A DNA stretch of 64,000 bases. Source: Platanthera guangdongensis. Lineage: Eukaryota; Streptophyta; Magnoliopsida; Asparagales; Orchidaceae. Positions 10,730-21,291 of this stretch are shown here, piece after piece. The translations under genes and the position numbers were made by a program. The notes below the pieces were generated by a model. That model ran no database searches, had not been told where the DNA came from, and saw only the letters and a program-made list of their open reading frames with translations. Each line of letters opens with the position of its first letter. Position 1 is the stretch's first letter. Location: positions 107,331,213 through 107,395,212 of the forward strand of contig CM077163.1 of assembly GCA_039583875.1 (NCBI GenBank). Reading direction: 5' to 3'.

Positions 10730-13134
10730 AAAACTTGATGTACCCGCGAACAGACTCTTACTGTGGTTGGTTCGGTGAGTCGATCGCCGCGGGCTTGCTC
10801 GGGTAGGCAAGTGCACCTATCGCAAGTAGTACTCGATATTCGGGGGAATACCGAGGTCGTATTGTTCTCGGGGTCGCGTTGACTATTCTTACTCCTCCGG
10901 GAGGACTATTATTTTACTGAAAGAAAGATGGATTTTTTTGTTACTTAATAAAAGACGGAAAAGCAAAGGAGCGAAAAAAAAAACGATTTAGAAAATATTC
11001 GATGAAGGGTTAACGCTCGGCATCGAATCGGATTAAGACTAAAACAATTTTTAATAATAAAAAGACTTAGTTTTCAAATTAATAATAAGGCAACTTGGCC
11101 GTGGAGGTTCCACAAATGTGAGTGCACTTATCTCTAGGAATATTGCTCACCTGAACGTTAAGACTATTCGACCGAACGTTAGTCCGACGAAGGATTCCTC
11201 TTAACGCCCGCTTTACGCTAAGAACCCCGCTATTGGGTGGGGGAACCAATCCGGTAGAATTACGCTTGTCCTCTCTCGAGGGGGTGCACGCAACTCTATT
11301 TACCCAGGGGTGATCGGTCCATATGCACGGCCTCTCGGCTAGCTAGCATATGGACTACGGAAATAGGGCCCACACATCGATTATGTGGTCCTACGCGTCG
11401 TAAACCCGGGGTAAACCCTAAGTGCTTAAATTAAAATGAAAATAAAGAACTTTAATTATTATAAATCATTTTAAATGTCCCAATGCTCTTCGATGCCGAG
11501 GCTAATAGCGATTAGCCACACATCGGTATGGGGACGGCTTATAATTTAGTGAGGCGTGAGTTCGAAATTAAATGCTAAACGATTATAAGAAAGGGACAAA
11601 AGAAAAATAACAATATTTAGAAAGCTAAAAAGTTAACTAAACGAGAACTCACGCACACTCCAAATTATAAATTAAACGGAAACTAAGTTACACATGAATG
11701 AAATTTGCATAATTTAAATTTGCGAGTCCCACTCAAACGAGTGGGGGCGGTAAATAAAGGCTGAAAATTGCAAGTCCTACTCAAACGAGTAGGACTGAAA
11801 TGAAAGCGAGTCCTACTCAAATGAGTAGGAGAAAATAAATGCGATTACAGGGCTAAAAAGTCCGGCCATTTAACTCAAGTGAGTAGGCGGAAAAAAAAAT
11901 AAAGAAAGAAAAATTACAAGTCCTACTCAAACGAGTAGAACTGAAATAAGGTCCGGCCATTTAAACTCAAGTGAGTAGGCGGAAAAATAAAGAAAGAAAA
12001 ATTACAAGTCCTACTCGAACGAGTAGGACTGAAAATGAAAACGATGCGCCATTTAACTCTTAACGAGTAGGCGAAAATAAATGCACACGAACACACACAC
12101 TCCATATGAAATTCAAGAAAGCAATAAAATTTAACACCTACACTCACACACTCTACAAAATTGAACAAAGCATTAAAAGAAAGCATTAAAACAAAGCATG
12201 AAAATTTAACACCTACACTCACACACTCTACACAATTTAAATCAAAGCATAAAAATTATACACCTACACTCACACACTCTACATGGAAATTTAAGAAGAA
12301 CAAAAGAAAGTTTAGTCTCATACACTCACACACACAAATAACAAAGAAAAATCAAAGTTACCTAAAAATGAAAATAACAAGATTTCTACTCCTAAAACTT
12401 ACCCAAAACACATAAAAAGAACAAACAAAAAGAGAATGAGCAAAAAGTTTTACAAAATAAAGTCAAAATCAAAGGTGCTCAAAAATTAAAACTTTAACTT
12501 TTTCATGCTTAGGTTTTGCCAAAAACAAATAAAAAGAGAAAATTACAATTTTTAGAAGACTAAAGTTTTTCAAAGCAAATTAAAAATCAAAGTTTTTGGA
12601 AAATCAAAATACCAAAATTTTCATTCTTATGATGTTATGAAAGTGATAAAAAAGTGAAAAAGAAGTTGAAAAGAACAAAAGGGGTTTTACAATCCTAAAA
12701 GAAAACTAAGTAAAAAAAAGGAACAAAATCACTTTTTTTAAAATCTCTTTTATAAAATCATAAGGATGAAATCAAAATCCTAAGCATGAAGACAAGTTAA
12801 GGGAAAAAAAGACATGGAAAGTGAATACATTACACTCATACACACACACACACCTTTCATAAATGAAGAACAAGTGAAGAACAAAGATAAAACCAAGGAT
12901 AAAAAGGGAAAGAGGTGAGCCATCCAAATGAATTTTTCATGCTAATAAAGAGAGAAAATCTAACATTTTTATTAAAATTTTCAAACTATTACAAAGCTAA
13001 AAGGTAAAGCAAAACAAAACATGAAATAAGAAGGGAGAAATCTCCTTACATAGCACTAGAATCCACGGATTAAGCCCACAAAAAGACACTAACTTGGCCC
13101 AAAAATCTGAACCCTTGGACCTTACAGAACTGGG

Positions 13135-13145
13135 CTATTTATAGG
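13135..13145 (-). promoter_or_regulatory. TATA box of the Athila 5' LTR promoter
   Basis: CCTATAAATAG on the minus strand. This is the copy that would start the genomic RNA. The palindrome cluster at 13161-13712 lies directly upstream. Confidence 0.8.
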
Positions 13146-13160
13146 AAAAAATTTCTAAGT

Positions 13161-13712
13161 ACACGCCCTCGGTCACGGGCGTGTAGGGGGGGGCGTGACA
13201 GTACTATTCATGAAGGCGGCTGGCGATTGGACAGCAAAGTTGACTTCGGGCTGAGTTCGCAGCAGTCACGCCCTAGGTCACGGGCGTGACTATGGGCGTG
13301 TCGGGGAGGTAGAACCGGGCGCGGGTTGCGTCAAATGTCCTTGGCAGCATCTTGTCGGGCCAGCTGGAAAGGTCACGCCCCATGTCACGGGCGTGACTAT
13401 GGGCGTGACAGTTGGGGTCGACACTCGACGAATGTTGAGCGGAAAGTGTCGAGTCGAAATCGTTGAGCTGAAATTGGGTCATGCCCTTGGTCACGGGCGT
13501 GACACTGGGCGTGACTGTTGGTGTCGACACTCGACGATCGTCGAGAGGAATTCGTCGAGAGGAAAGGACACGGGCTTGGGTCACGCCCCGTGTCGGGTGA
13601 CACGGGCGTGTCGCCAGGCGTGTCAAGCCTTTTCTTCAGAAATTTTCCGATTTCACGGGAAATGCACAGTCACGGCTCGGTCACGGGCGTGACCCATGTG
13701 TCACGGGCGTGT
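13161..13712. repeat. Palindrome cluster in Athila U3 (right LTR)
   Basis: Repeated CACGGGCGTGAC and CACGCCC words with TCGACGATCGTCGA palindromes near 13530-13560. Same design as 2773-3322. It sits between the LTR start and the TATA box. Confidence 0.85.
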
Positions 13713-13887
13713 ACTTCCCAAATTTTGGCAGATTTTGAAATTTTTCTGAAAAATCAAATAAAACAAGTTAGGAGAAAATTTACAAGAATAGGAACATTTT
13801 ATTGAACAAAAATAAGTAAAAACGACGAAAATAAATGAAAATGACTAAATTAATGTGCATAAAAATACGCATATTTACAGTTCATCA

Positions 13888-13892
13888 ATTAC
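13888..13892. repeat. Target-site duplication attac, right copy
   Basis: Exact match to 345-349, directly after the CA end of the right LTR. Confidence 0.95.
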
Positions 13893-14344
13893 ACTAAGCA
13901 TAGCTTCATCAAATACAAAGAGTTCAACTAAACTATCAACAACAAGAGAAGAAAAGTGTGCGAAATCGACCGAATCCGAAGCCTTGCTGAGGATTCACGG
14001 TTGGAATCATCGGGTTGTCAATCCGCGTCCAAGCTCGGTCCGCAACTGCGTCCGGGGTAGAGAAGGGATGTCACCACCTTCCAATGGCCCGTCTTCTTCG
14101 TGTCACAATCTGGTGGAGGATGGCCCAACTTCCCCTAGCTTGATGGAGAAAGCTAGGTCAAGCCCTTCTTGAAGCTCAAGGATGAAGGAGGAGGCCGAGA
14201 GGAAGCTCCGGCTTGGATTTGGCGTGAAAGCTTGCCCGGAGCACCTCCGTAGTGTGGAGATTGAAGGAGGATGGCGGAATCCCTCCTCAGAGACGAAAAT
14301 GGCGGAGGAAAAATGAGCGATCCCGAATTAGGGCGGAACCTGCA

Positions 14345-14353
14345 AATTTATAG
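14345..14353 (-). promoter_or_regulatory. Putative TATA box of the unassigned LTR
   Basis: The minus strand reads CTATAAATT, flanked upstream by the 95-bp repeat block and downstream by a GC-rich leader-like stretch. Confidence 0.5.
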
Positions 14354-14369
14354 ATTGCAGAAATTATAA

Positions 14370-14650
14370 TGCACACGACCAGTGGCGCATGACCAGTGGT
14401 AGTGCGCACTATGTCCAGTGGTAGTGTGTTTGCCCCTGGAAGATTTTGGAAAAATATGGAATCAATGCACACGATCAGTGGTGCACGACCAGTGGTCGTA
14501 CGCAATGTGTCCAGTGATAGTGCGCATACCCCAGGCAGATTCTGGAAAACGAAGAGTAGTGCACACGATCAGGGGCGCACGACCAGTGGTCGTGCGCATT
14601 AGATCCCATGATCGTGCGCAGTATTCCTATTTCACAACCATCCCGGAACA
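14370..14650. repeat. Tandem repeat of about 95 bp with GTGCGCACGACCACTGG-type palindromes
   Basis: Units start with TGCACACGA(C/T)CAG at 14370, 14466 and 14560, spaced 96 and 94 bp. Each contains CGACCAGTGGTCGT-like palindromic words. The overlapping open frames on both strands are by-products of the repeat. Confidence 0.75.
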
Positions 14651-14894
14651 CGCACACGACCCCTGTACCGAAAGGAAAAACCAATCACTGATATGTGCAG
14701 AAATCCCAGGCAATCACAAAAAGGAGTACAGACTATAAAAATAAAAAAATACACAACCACGGGCATAAATGTGCACTTCCTATGGAAATATAGACAAGAT
14801 GAAATATATATGATAATGAACTAAAAGTGAAGTGCAAGCGACGAAAAACAAGCCCAGATGAGTCCGAAAATAGGTATATAAAGTGGACTCATCA

Positions 14895-14970
14895 TACATC
14901 CACTCTTCTAGCACCTTGGTAGAAATCCACTCTGGTTTTTGATTAGGTGCCCTGTCACAAATCAGGTTTT
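14895..14970. other. Flank of the first Tekay element
   Basis: Short unassigned stretch before the tgttt duplication. A TTTTGATTAGGTGCCCTGTC word here recurs in degenerate form right of the element (about 25980-26090), so the pre-insertion site was a loosely repeated region. Confidence 0.35.
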
Positions 14971-14975
14971 TGTTT
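14971..14975. repeat. Target-site duplication tgttt, left copy
   Basis: Matches 25979-25983 exactly and abuts the TG start of the LTR at 14976. Confidence 0.93.
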
Positions 14976-16283
14976 TGTCACATCCCGCATTTTCTCATTT
15001 ATATAATGAATCAGAGCACGAGAAAACTACGAGCTGTGATGCCACGTCAAGCAGGGGATAACTGCTGACGCTCAGGCAACACTCTAATCCTTCAAATCAT
15101 AAGTTAAAATGAATAGAAAACTGATTTTTAAATTAATTGGCCGTATCCCTCGGCTCAGTGGATCAGATAGTCCACGGTTTGAAAACTATTTTATACGTAG
15201 CGGAAAAATACTTCATTTATGCTAAACATCCTAAAAGAGCGCATAAGCGTCCTAAGAGGACAACTTACACTATGCAAGACCCTAGATTTCAATTTATAAT
15301 ATTTATAAAGAAAACCATCTTTTTACGCATTGGAAAATAGAGTTTGAGCTTTTATAAAACATGCTGATCATGCAATACATATAGTAGTTCTTTTATAGGG
15401 TTTAAAGTAACTAGCAACCTAGCATAAAACATTCCCAGAGAGCAAGTGAAACTACCACCAAAACAGGTAAACTAGCAGCTAAGCAAATACTTAATATCAC
15501 AAAGGAAAATCACCAACGAGCGTCAACAACCTGACACGAACTCGCTGGTGAGCATGTATGTCTGTACTACAACAAGGCTAAAGAACTACCTCGACAAGCG
15601 AGGAAAATACTGCCAAAGCGCAGTCCACAGAGAAACTCCTGAAACTAGCCGCACAGCCGGCTACAGACCTGAACCTGAGGCATTCAAAAGAAGAACACCT
15701 CAGCAAGAAATAATGAAACAAGTGGCAAAGAAGCATCAGATAATAATTGAATAAAAGAACAGAAAGAAAAAGGGTTACCAACCCTGCAAGAGTAAATGCC
15801 GAAAACTCAGCTAAAGAATCCAAAAGAGGACAAAATGCAGGTGTAATAATCAGTAAAGTGAGAGAAAATGCAACAAGTACAGAAACGTACCAAACTCCGC
15901 TCAAGCCTGCAGAGACAGAAGAAACCAATATGCATCAAATGAACAGTAAGAAGGAACTAATAGTCCTAAACTTGTAAATCATTAGCACTGGCACAAATCC
16001 CAAACCTGTGTCGGAGACTAAGAACAGTCACAACCGAACAACCAGGTCCAGGTGTCTCAAGAGTACTAAAGGGGCCGCCACGGGGTCCACACACATAGAG
16101 TTCCAACCTCTTACAGGAACCCAAAAATAATATCCAAAGGAGGGAATGGTGGTGGCCACGGCTCGAACTCCCCTGGTACCATACTCCTTCAGAAACCCAG
16201 CTACCACATGCTAAGGATCCACGATTCGACGCCAAAACTAGCCGACAACACCACTTAGAAACTACCAAGTTCTACAACCAAAA

Positions 16284-16382
16284 CCCGCCGACTTATTTTC
16301 CCCTACCCGCCGAACTATTTTCCCCTACCCGCCGAACTATTTCCCCCTACCCGCCGAGTTACTTCCCCTACCCGCCGAGTAC
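16284..16382. repeat. CCCGCCGAACTATTTTCCCC tandem repeat in the Tekay LTR
   Basis: Four and a half tandem units of about 22-24 bp, each with CCCGCCGA followed by a TTTCCCCTAC stretch. The second copy is at about 24508-24606 in the other LTR. Confidence 0.85.
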
Positions 16383-16980
16383 AACTAAAAAAATAAATTC
16401 CGATAACTTCCTAGTTTAGGCCGATCACAAGCCCTAAATAGGAATATTCCAAATTTCACATATTCTACCACAAGGAGAAAAGAATAATACAACAAAAATG
16501 CAACTCATGGAGGCACGCAAGAGGGGAGAAATCCACTTGCCTCAAATCGACCTTGAAAACGTCACCCAAAATACTCCACCACGTAGATCCGTCCAAAAGG
16601 GGACACGCGGAGACGAGATCTACGAAAAAACGGACAACCAGGGTTAGGGCCGAAAAAATCTATGGCGAAACGCTCACCGAAACGGGAAAGCTTACCGCGA
16701 TCACGAAGCTCTCGCCGAGAGCTTTCCAACGCCGCGATCGGATCGAAATTCCGTCCACCGGATCGGCGGTGGCGGCCGCCGGAAGATTTGCGAACGGAAG
16801 GGTTCCGCACTCCGCAAAAAAATTCGCACAGGGGAGGGATGCTGTTCGGGGAAGAAGAAGGAATTTAACTTATATAATAAAAATAATAATATAATATTAA
16901 TAATAATATATTAATTATATATTAATTATAATAATAATAATATAAATAAAAAAAAAACTTAAAAAGAGGGGGAATCCGAT

Positions 16981-17035
16981 CGGTGAGAATGAATCTCACC
17001 GATTCGGTGAGAATCGGTGAGATTCATTCTCACCG
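16981..17035. repeat. 22-bp-arm hairpin in the Tekay 3' LTR
   Basis: Left arm 16981-17002 begins CGGTGAGAATGAATCTCACC; right arm 17014-17035 is its exact reverse complement; the spacer is 11 nt. Within each arm GGTGAGA/TCTCACC forms a smaller palindrome. In the 5' LTR the counterpart starts at 25219 and has one mismatch in the right arm (CACTG for CACCG). Confidence 0.85.
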
Positions 17036-17742
17036 ATTCTCATCTAAAACTATATATATATATTTTTATATATATATTATTTATATAAATATAAATATAT
17101 ATAATAATATATATAATTATTATAATAAGATAACCTTATATGGTTACGGAGGGCCAAGCGCGCGCCGAAACGAACGAAATTCGCACCGTAGGCGAATGAC
17201 GACGCTACGAATCCAACGGCGAAGTCGAAATCGAATTCCGACGCACCGTTTTCGAGATAGAAATTTCTAAAGCTAACGGCGTACGTGAAAACATACAAAC
17301 TACAATCGCGCGCCGAGGCTCCAAAAATGCTCGGAACGCGACGAAACTTGACGAGCAAGTCTAAAATTAGCCGATCTAATTTCCTAATATAAAATTTTCC
17401 ACTCCCGACGCAAATCCCAAAATCTGGCCGGTCAAACCTAACGAACACAAAACGCGCTAACGACACAGTCGGTAACAAAATCCGACGAGCAAAACTCGGG
17501 CAAAATTCTCCCGAAGCCAAAACACAAGCATTCCCCAAGAGGCTCCACCGAGTCATCAAACAGACTCCGGCTCGCTAGGGAATCTTGCTACCAGGCATCA
17601 ACAAGCCACGCAGGGAACCTAAAGAGCTAAAAGCACGCTCTAACAACGTCACCTGACCAACACGCGCTAACATAACGCTCTGACGTCATAATACGCCAAA
17701 TAAGAAATTAAATAAATCACTTGAAAATCGGGGCGTTACAGT

Positions 17743-17761
17743 CACTCCCCCTAAAAGAAAG
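17743..17761 (-). other. Polypurine tract, Tekay copy 1
   Basis: The minus strand reads CTTTCTTTTAGGGGGAGTG directly before the 3' LTR. The second Tekay copy has TTTTAGGGGGAGGGA in the same place (51041-51054). Confidence 0.75.
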
Positions 17762-17848
17762 TTTCGTCCCGAAACTTTACGCATAAAACAATTCTACCAA
17801 AGAAGAAAAGAAAATAACCAAGGGTTATCGAATGCTTACCGAGCACAA

Positions 17849-18517
17849 CTAGGAGAACAAATGAGGATGCGCCTCCCTCATAGCTGACTTCAGCTCCCAA
17901 GTCGCGCTCTCCACGTCTTGGTTTCTCCACAGAATCATTACCATCGGTATTGTATTTTTCCGCAACACTCGATCTTGCACATCCAAAACACGGATAGGAA
18001 CTTTCACGTAGGAAAGGTTAGGCTCCAACTGGGGCACTGCATCCAGCACTTGTCTGTCACTTAGCACACACCTCCGCAGTTGGCTCACGTGAAAAACATT
18101 GTGCACGCCGGGAAAATTTGCGGGCATTTTCAACTTGTAGGCTGACACACCAATCCGCTCCACAATTTCAAATGGTCCCACATACCTCGGGTCCAACTTA
18201 TGGTTCTTACCGAACCTCTTCACTCCAACCATCGGGGAAACCTTAAGGAATACCATGTCCCCCACAGAAAATTCCAAAACGGACCTACGCCGATTGGCGT
18301 TCTTCTCGTATCGCTCTTGAGCTATCCGAAGCTTCTCTCGAATAAGCTTTACAGAAACTTCCATTTCTTCTAAGGCATCTGGACCTAACATCGGCCTCTC
18401 ACCAACCTCAGCCCAAAATAGAGGAGTTCTACATCGTCTTCCATATAGCGCTTCGAAAGGAGCCATTTGCAGACTCTCTTGATAACTGTTATTGTATGCA
18501 AACTCCATCAACCTCAA
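17849..18517 (-). pseudogene. pol: Integrase C terminus with chromodomain-like tail, Tekay copy 1
   Basis: About 222 codons starting near RLMEFAYNNSYQESLQMAPF and running through the GPY/F-like region (DPRYVGPFEIVERIG) to a chromodomain-like end (VPIRVLDVQDRVLRKNT then WRNQDVESATWELKS). Such tails are thought to steer integration in chromoviruses. The frame ends naturally at 17849, shortly before the polypurine tract. A TGA near 18539 separates it from the integrase core upstream. Confidence 0.8.
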
Positions 18518-18539
18518 GCGTTCATCCCACGCTCCTCCG

Positions 18540-19567
18540 TGGTCTCATATATAACAACGGATCATATCTTCCACAATCTGATTAACACGCTCCGTTTGAC
18601 CATTGGTCTGTGGATGATATGCGGTAGAATATCTCAAGTCAGTTCCCAATCCTTCTTGAAGGCTCTTCTAGAAACGAGACGTAAACCTGGAGTCTCGATC
18701 TGATACTATACTTACGGGTACTCCATGTAACCTGATAACTTCATTCAAATATAGCTCCGCTATCTTCTTCATCGAGTAACCAATCTGAAAGGGTACGAAG
18801 TGTGCACACTTTGTTAATCTATCAACAATCACCCAAACAGAGTCATGCCCTCGGGGAGATCTCGGCAAACCAGTAATGAAATCCATTGAGATACTCTCCC
18901 ACTTCCAAGTTGGAATCTCTAAAGGCGCTAACTTTCCACCAGGCCTTCCATGATCAGCCTTAACTCTTTTGCATGTAAAGCATTCTGACACAAACCTTGC
19001 AATGTCACCCTTCATCCCAATCCACCAGGCAATCTGTTTCAAGTCCTTATACATTTTTGTAGACCCTGGATGGTAGGCCACACTTGAACCGTGTGCCTCA
19101 CTGCACAACTTATCTCGAATTTCTCGAAAATTGGGGACGCAAAATCTACCGCGGTACTTTAGAGTTCCCGCGTCATCGATCGAAAAGTCCGGCAGCTCCC
19201 CCTTCTCAGTTCTATTATGAAGGTGCAGTAGATCAGGATCGTCCTTTTGATGAAGCCTCGTAAGAGAAATCCATGAAGGCTCAGACACTTCCAAACTGCT
19301 TGGCGAGTCACATCTACCAACTGAAATATCCATTAAAAGAAACTCTTCTACCAACAACTCAGTGGAGAGATTGAAAATTTTCCCTGTCTTCCTGCTTAAG
19401 GCGTCGGCTACCACGTTAGCCTTACCCGGATGGTATAGGATCTCCACTTCATAATCAGCCACATACTCTAACCATCTGCGCTGGCGCAAGTTTAACTCCT
19501 TTTGAGTGAAAACGTACTTCAAACTCTTATGATCTGTATAAATCTTGCACTGCGCGCCATACAACAA
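18540..19567 (-). pseudogene. pol: RNase H end and integrase core, Tekay copy 1
   Basis: Begins in RNase H ([20 protein letters not shown], then NVVADALSR) and runs into integrase: zinc region [16 protein letters not shown], core Asp in [11 protein letters not shown] and in [14 protein letters not shown] stop at 18668-18670 lies where the second Tekay copy has Trp, and another near 18539 where it has Leu, so this reading frame is dead. Confidence 0.85.
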
Positions 19568-19573
19568 GTGTCT

Positions 19574-20515
19574 TCATAATTTCAATGCATAAATAACTGC
19601 TGCGAATTCCAAGTCATGCGTAGGGTAGTTCCTTTCATGAATCTTAAGTTGTCTTGACCCATACGCAATCACTTTTCCTTCTTGCATCAGCACACAACCA
19701 AGACCCACGTGGGAAGCGTCCACGTAAACGGCATAGTCTAATCCTTCCGTAGGCAATGTCAATATCGGAGCAGTGCACAGTCTATTCTTTAGCTCTTGGA
19801 ACGCTTCTTCGCACTTATCGCTCCACACAAATGCTGCATTCTTCTGCGTCAGCTTAGTCAATGGCGCAGATAACGTAGAGAAACCTTCTACGAATCTTCT
19901 ATAGTAGCCAGCCAACCCTAGGAAGCTTCTTATTTCCTTGGGTGTGGCAGGCCTCGTCCATTCCATAACTGCGGCTATCTTTTCTGGGTCGACAGAGATT
20001 CCGTCCTTGTTAACCACATGACCCAGGAAAGAAACCTGAGGCAACCAGAACTCGCATTTACTTAGCTTGGCGAACAACTTATGGTCCCTCAAGGCAGATA
20101 AAACTAGACGCAAATGTTGGTCATGCTCCTCAACATTGCGTGAATACACCAACACATCGTCTATAAATACGACCACAAACTTGTCCAGAAAGTCCTTGAA
20201 GACCCTGTTCATCATGTCCATGAAAGCAGAAGGTGCGTTGGTCAAACCAAACGACATCACCAAAAATTCAAAATGTCCATGTCGGGAACGGAAGGCAGTC
20301 CGCGGTATATCTGATTCACGGATCCTTAACTGGTGGTAGCCCGAACGAAGGTCAATCTTAGAGAACACGGCGCTGCCTCGCAGTTGATCAAACAAATCAT
20401 CTATCCTTGGCAACGGATACCTATTCTTGATCGTTACCTTATTTAGTTCTCTATAATCGATGCACAACCTCATCGATCCATCCTTTTTCTTGACGAACAA
20501 AACGGGAGCACCCAA
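19574..20515 (-). pseudogene. pol: Reverse transcriptase and RNase H start, Tekay copy 1
   Basis: Complete RT signature: [55 protein letters not shown] and catalytic [10 protein letters not shown]. RNase H begins at [21 protein letters not shown] at 19574-19576 replaces the Trp that the other copy has before RHLLYGAQ. At its start it is one base out of frame with the protease frame near 20515. Confidence 0.88.
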
Positions 20516-21206
20516 GGCGAAGAACTCGGCCTTATAAATCCGTTCTCAAGCAACTCGTCTAACTGGATACGCAACTCCTCCAGTTCGCGTGGGGTCATCC
20601 GGTAAGGCGCCTTGGCAATAGGACGCGTACCCGGCTCCAAATCTATAACAAACTCCACGTCTCGATCAGGCGGGAGACCAGGAAGATTAGCTGGAAAGAC
20701 ATCAGGATAATCACGAACCACCGGGATCTCCTCTAAACACGGCAAACTAACCTTGGTTTCTAAAACCGAAACCAAACAAGCAAAACATCCGGAATCTACA
20801 AGCTTCCGAGCACATACCGCCGATATAGTCGGAGAATCCTGGTGCGGATAACCGTAAACACTCCCGGGCTGACCGTTGTCCATCCTGAAGTCCAAGCGTT
20901 TACCCTTGCATTGGATCACAACATCATATCTGGACAACCAGTCCATGCCTAGGATCACATCGAAGTCTTCCAGATCTAACAGCTTCAAATCAGCAAACGC
21001 GAGGAAATCGCCTAACAAAATTGGACAACTCTGAATACCCTGGTCCGAAACTACAGATTCGCCTGAAGGAAACTTGACACAGAACGCATCACCAACACGA
21101 TCGAGATCCAACCGGTAACGCTCTACGAAGGCCCTAGCCACAAATGAGTGGGTAGCGCCGGAATCGAAAAGAACACGCGCCCAGCGCTTCTTTACCTTAA
21201 ATCGTC
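20470..21206 (-). pseudogene. pol: Protease region, Tekay copy 1
   Basis: Retropepsin motif VLFDSGATHSFVARAF, then CVKFPSGESV, VILGMDWLSRYDV and the linker LPGLPPDRDVEFVIDLEPGT leading into RT. The 3' splice site inferred for the gag-protease interval is at 21206/21207. Upstream codons in this frame (to 21246) lie inside that interval. A one-base frame change near 20515 separates it from RT. Confidence 0.85.
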
Positions 21207-21291
21207 CTATAAAATTGCACACGCGACTAAGGAAGCGAACGCTCAAAACTATAACTATGAGCTAAACATTAGAACTAGGGAAGAATCTAAC
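21207..21291 (-). other. Putative GT-AG intron between gag and protease, Tekay copy 1
   Basis: On the minus strand the 85-nt interval begins TCAG|GTTAGATTC and ends TTTTATAG|GACG. Gag reaches the donor as VISG with one base of the last Gly codon; joining to the acceptor continues G-R-F-K-V-K in the protease frame. Unspliced, gag ends at TAG formed by intron bases 3-5. Because 85 is not a multiple of three, the flanking frames match only if the interval is removed. The second copy has the same arrangement (47497-47589). Confidence 0.65.

Larger units (their letters stand above)
350..13887 (-). mobile_element. Athila-type Ty3/Gypsy LTR retrotransposon, near complete
   Basis: The element is 13.5 kb, flanked by attac, with LTRs of 3148 and 3152 bp. 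It reads on the minus strand: 5' LTR 10736-13887, tRNA-Asp primer site 10712-10729, gag, pol, a 1.8-kb 3' noncoding region, polypurine tract, 3' LTR 350-3497. A tRNA-Asp primer, very long LTRs, a DLGAS protease motif and a long region after pol are typical of the Athila lineage. The two LTRs look about 99% identical by eye, so this is one of the younger insertions here. The main visible damage is a gag-pol frame change near 9090 and altered residues in one reverse transcriptase motif. No env-like ORF is seen. Confidence 0.93.
10736..13887 (-). repeat. Athila 5' LTR
   Basis: Starts TGATGTACCC and ends TTCATCA, 3152 bp. Layout matches the left LTR: repeat blocks at about 11722-12072 and 12135-12345, TATA box 13135-13145, palindrome cluster 13161-13712. 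Differences from the other LTR are scattered substitutions and one- to two-base length changes. Confidence 0.95.
13893..14894 (-). repeat. Fragment of an unassigned LTR
   Basis: Not one of the LTR families paired in this window. Reading on the minus strand it has a palindrome-rich repeat block (14370-14650), a TATA box (14345-14353) and a GC-rich leader-like stretch. That order matches the U3-R layout of the other LTRs. The plus strand ends GGACTCATCA at 14894, which could be an LTR edge. No partner LTR is in the window, so the assignment is inference. Confidence 0.4.
14976..17740 (-). repeat. Tekay copy 1, 3' LTR
   Basis: Plus strand starts TGTCACATCCCGC and ends GGGCGTTACA. It is nearly identical to 23201-25978 by eye, with a few substitutions and small indels. 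It contains short tandem repeats at 16284-16382, a strong hairpin at 16981-17035 and AT-rich simple sequence around it. Open frames within it are shared by both LTRs but show no domain. Confidence 0.95.

Noticed and set aside
15137..16894. Several 60-116 codon frames repeated at 23362-25153
   Set aside because: They are duplicated only because they lie in the two LTRs of Tekay copy 1. No motif, and frames are shifted by indels between LTRs.
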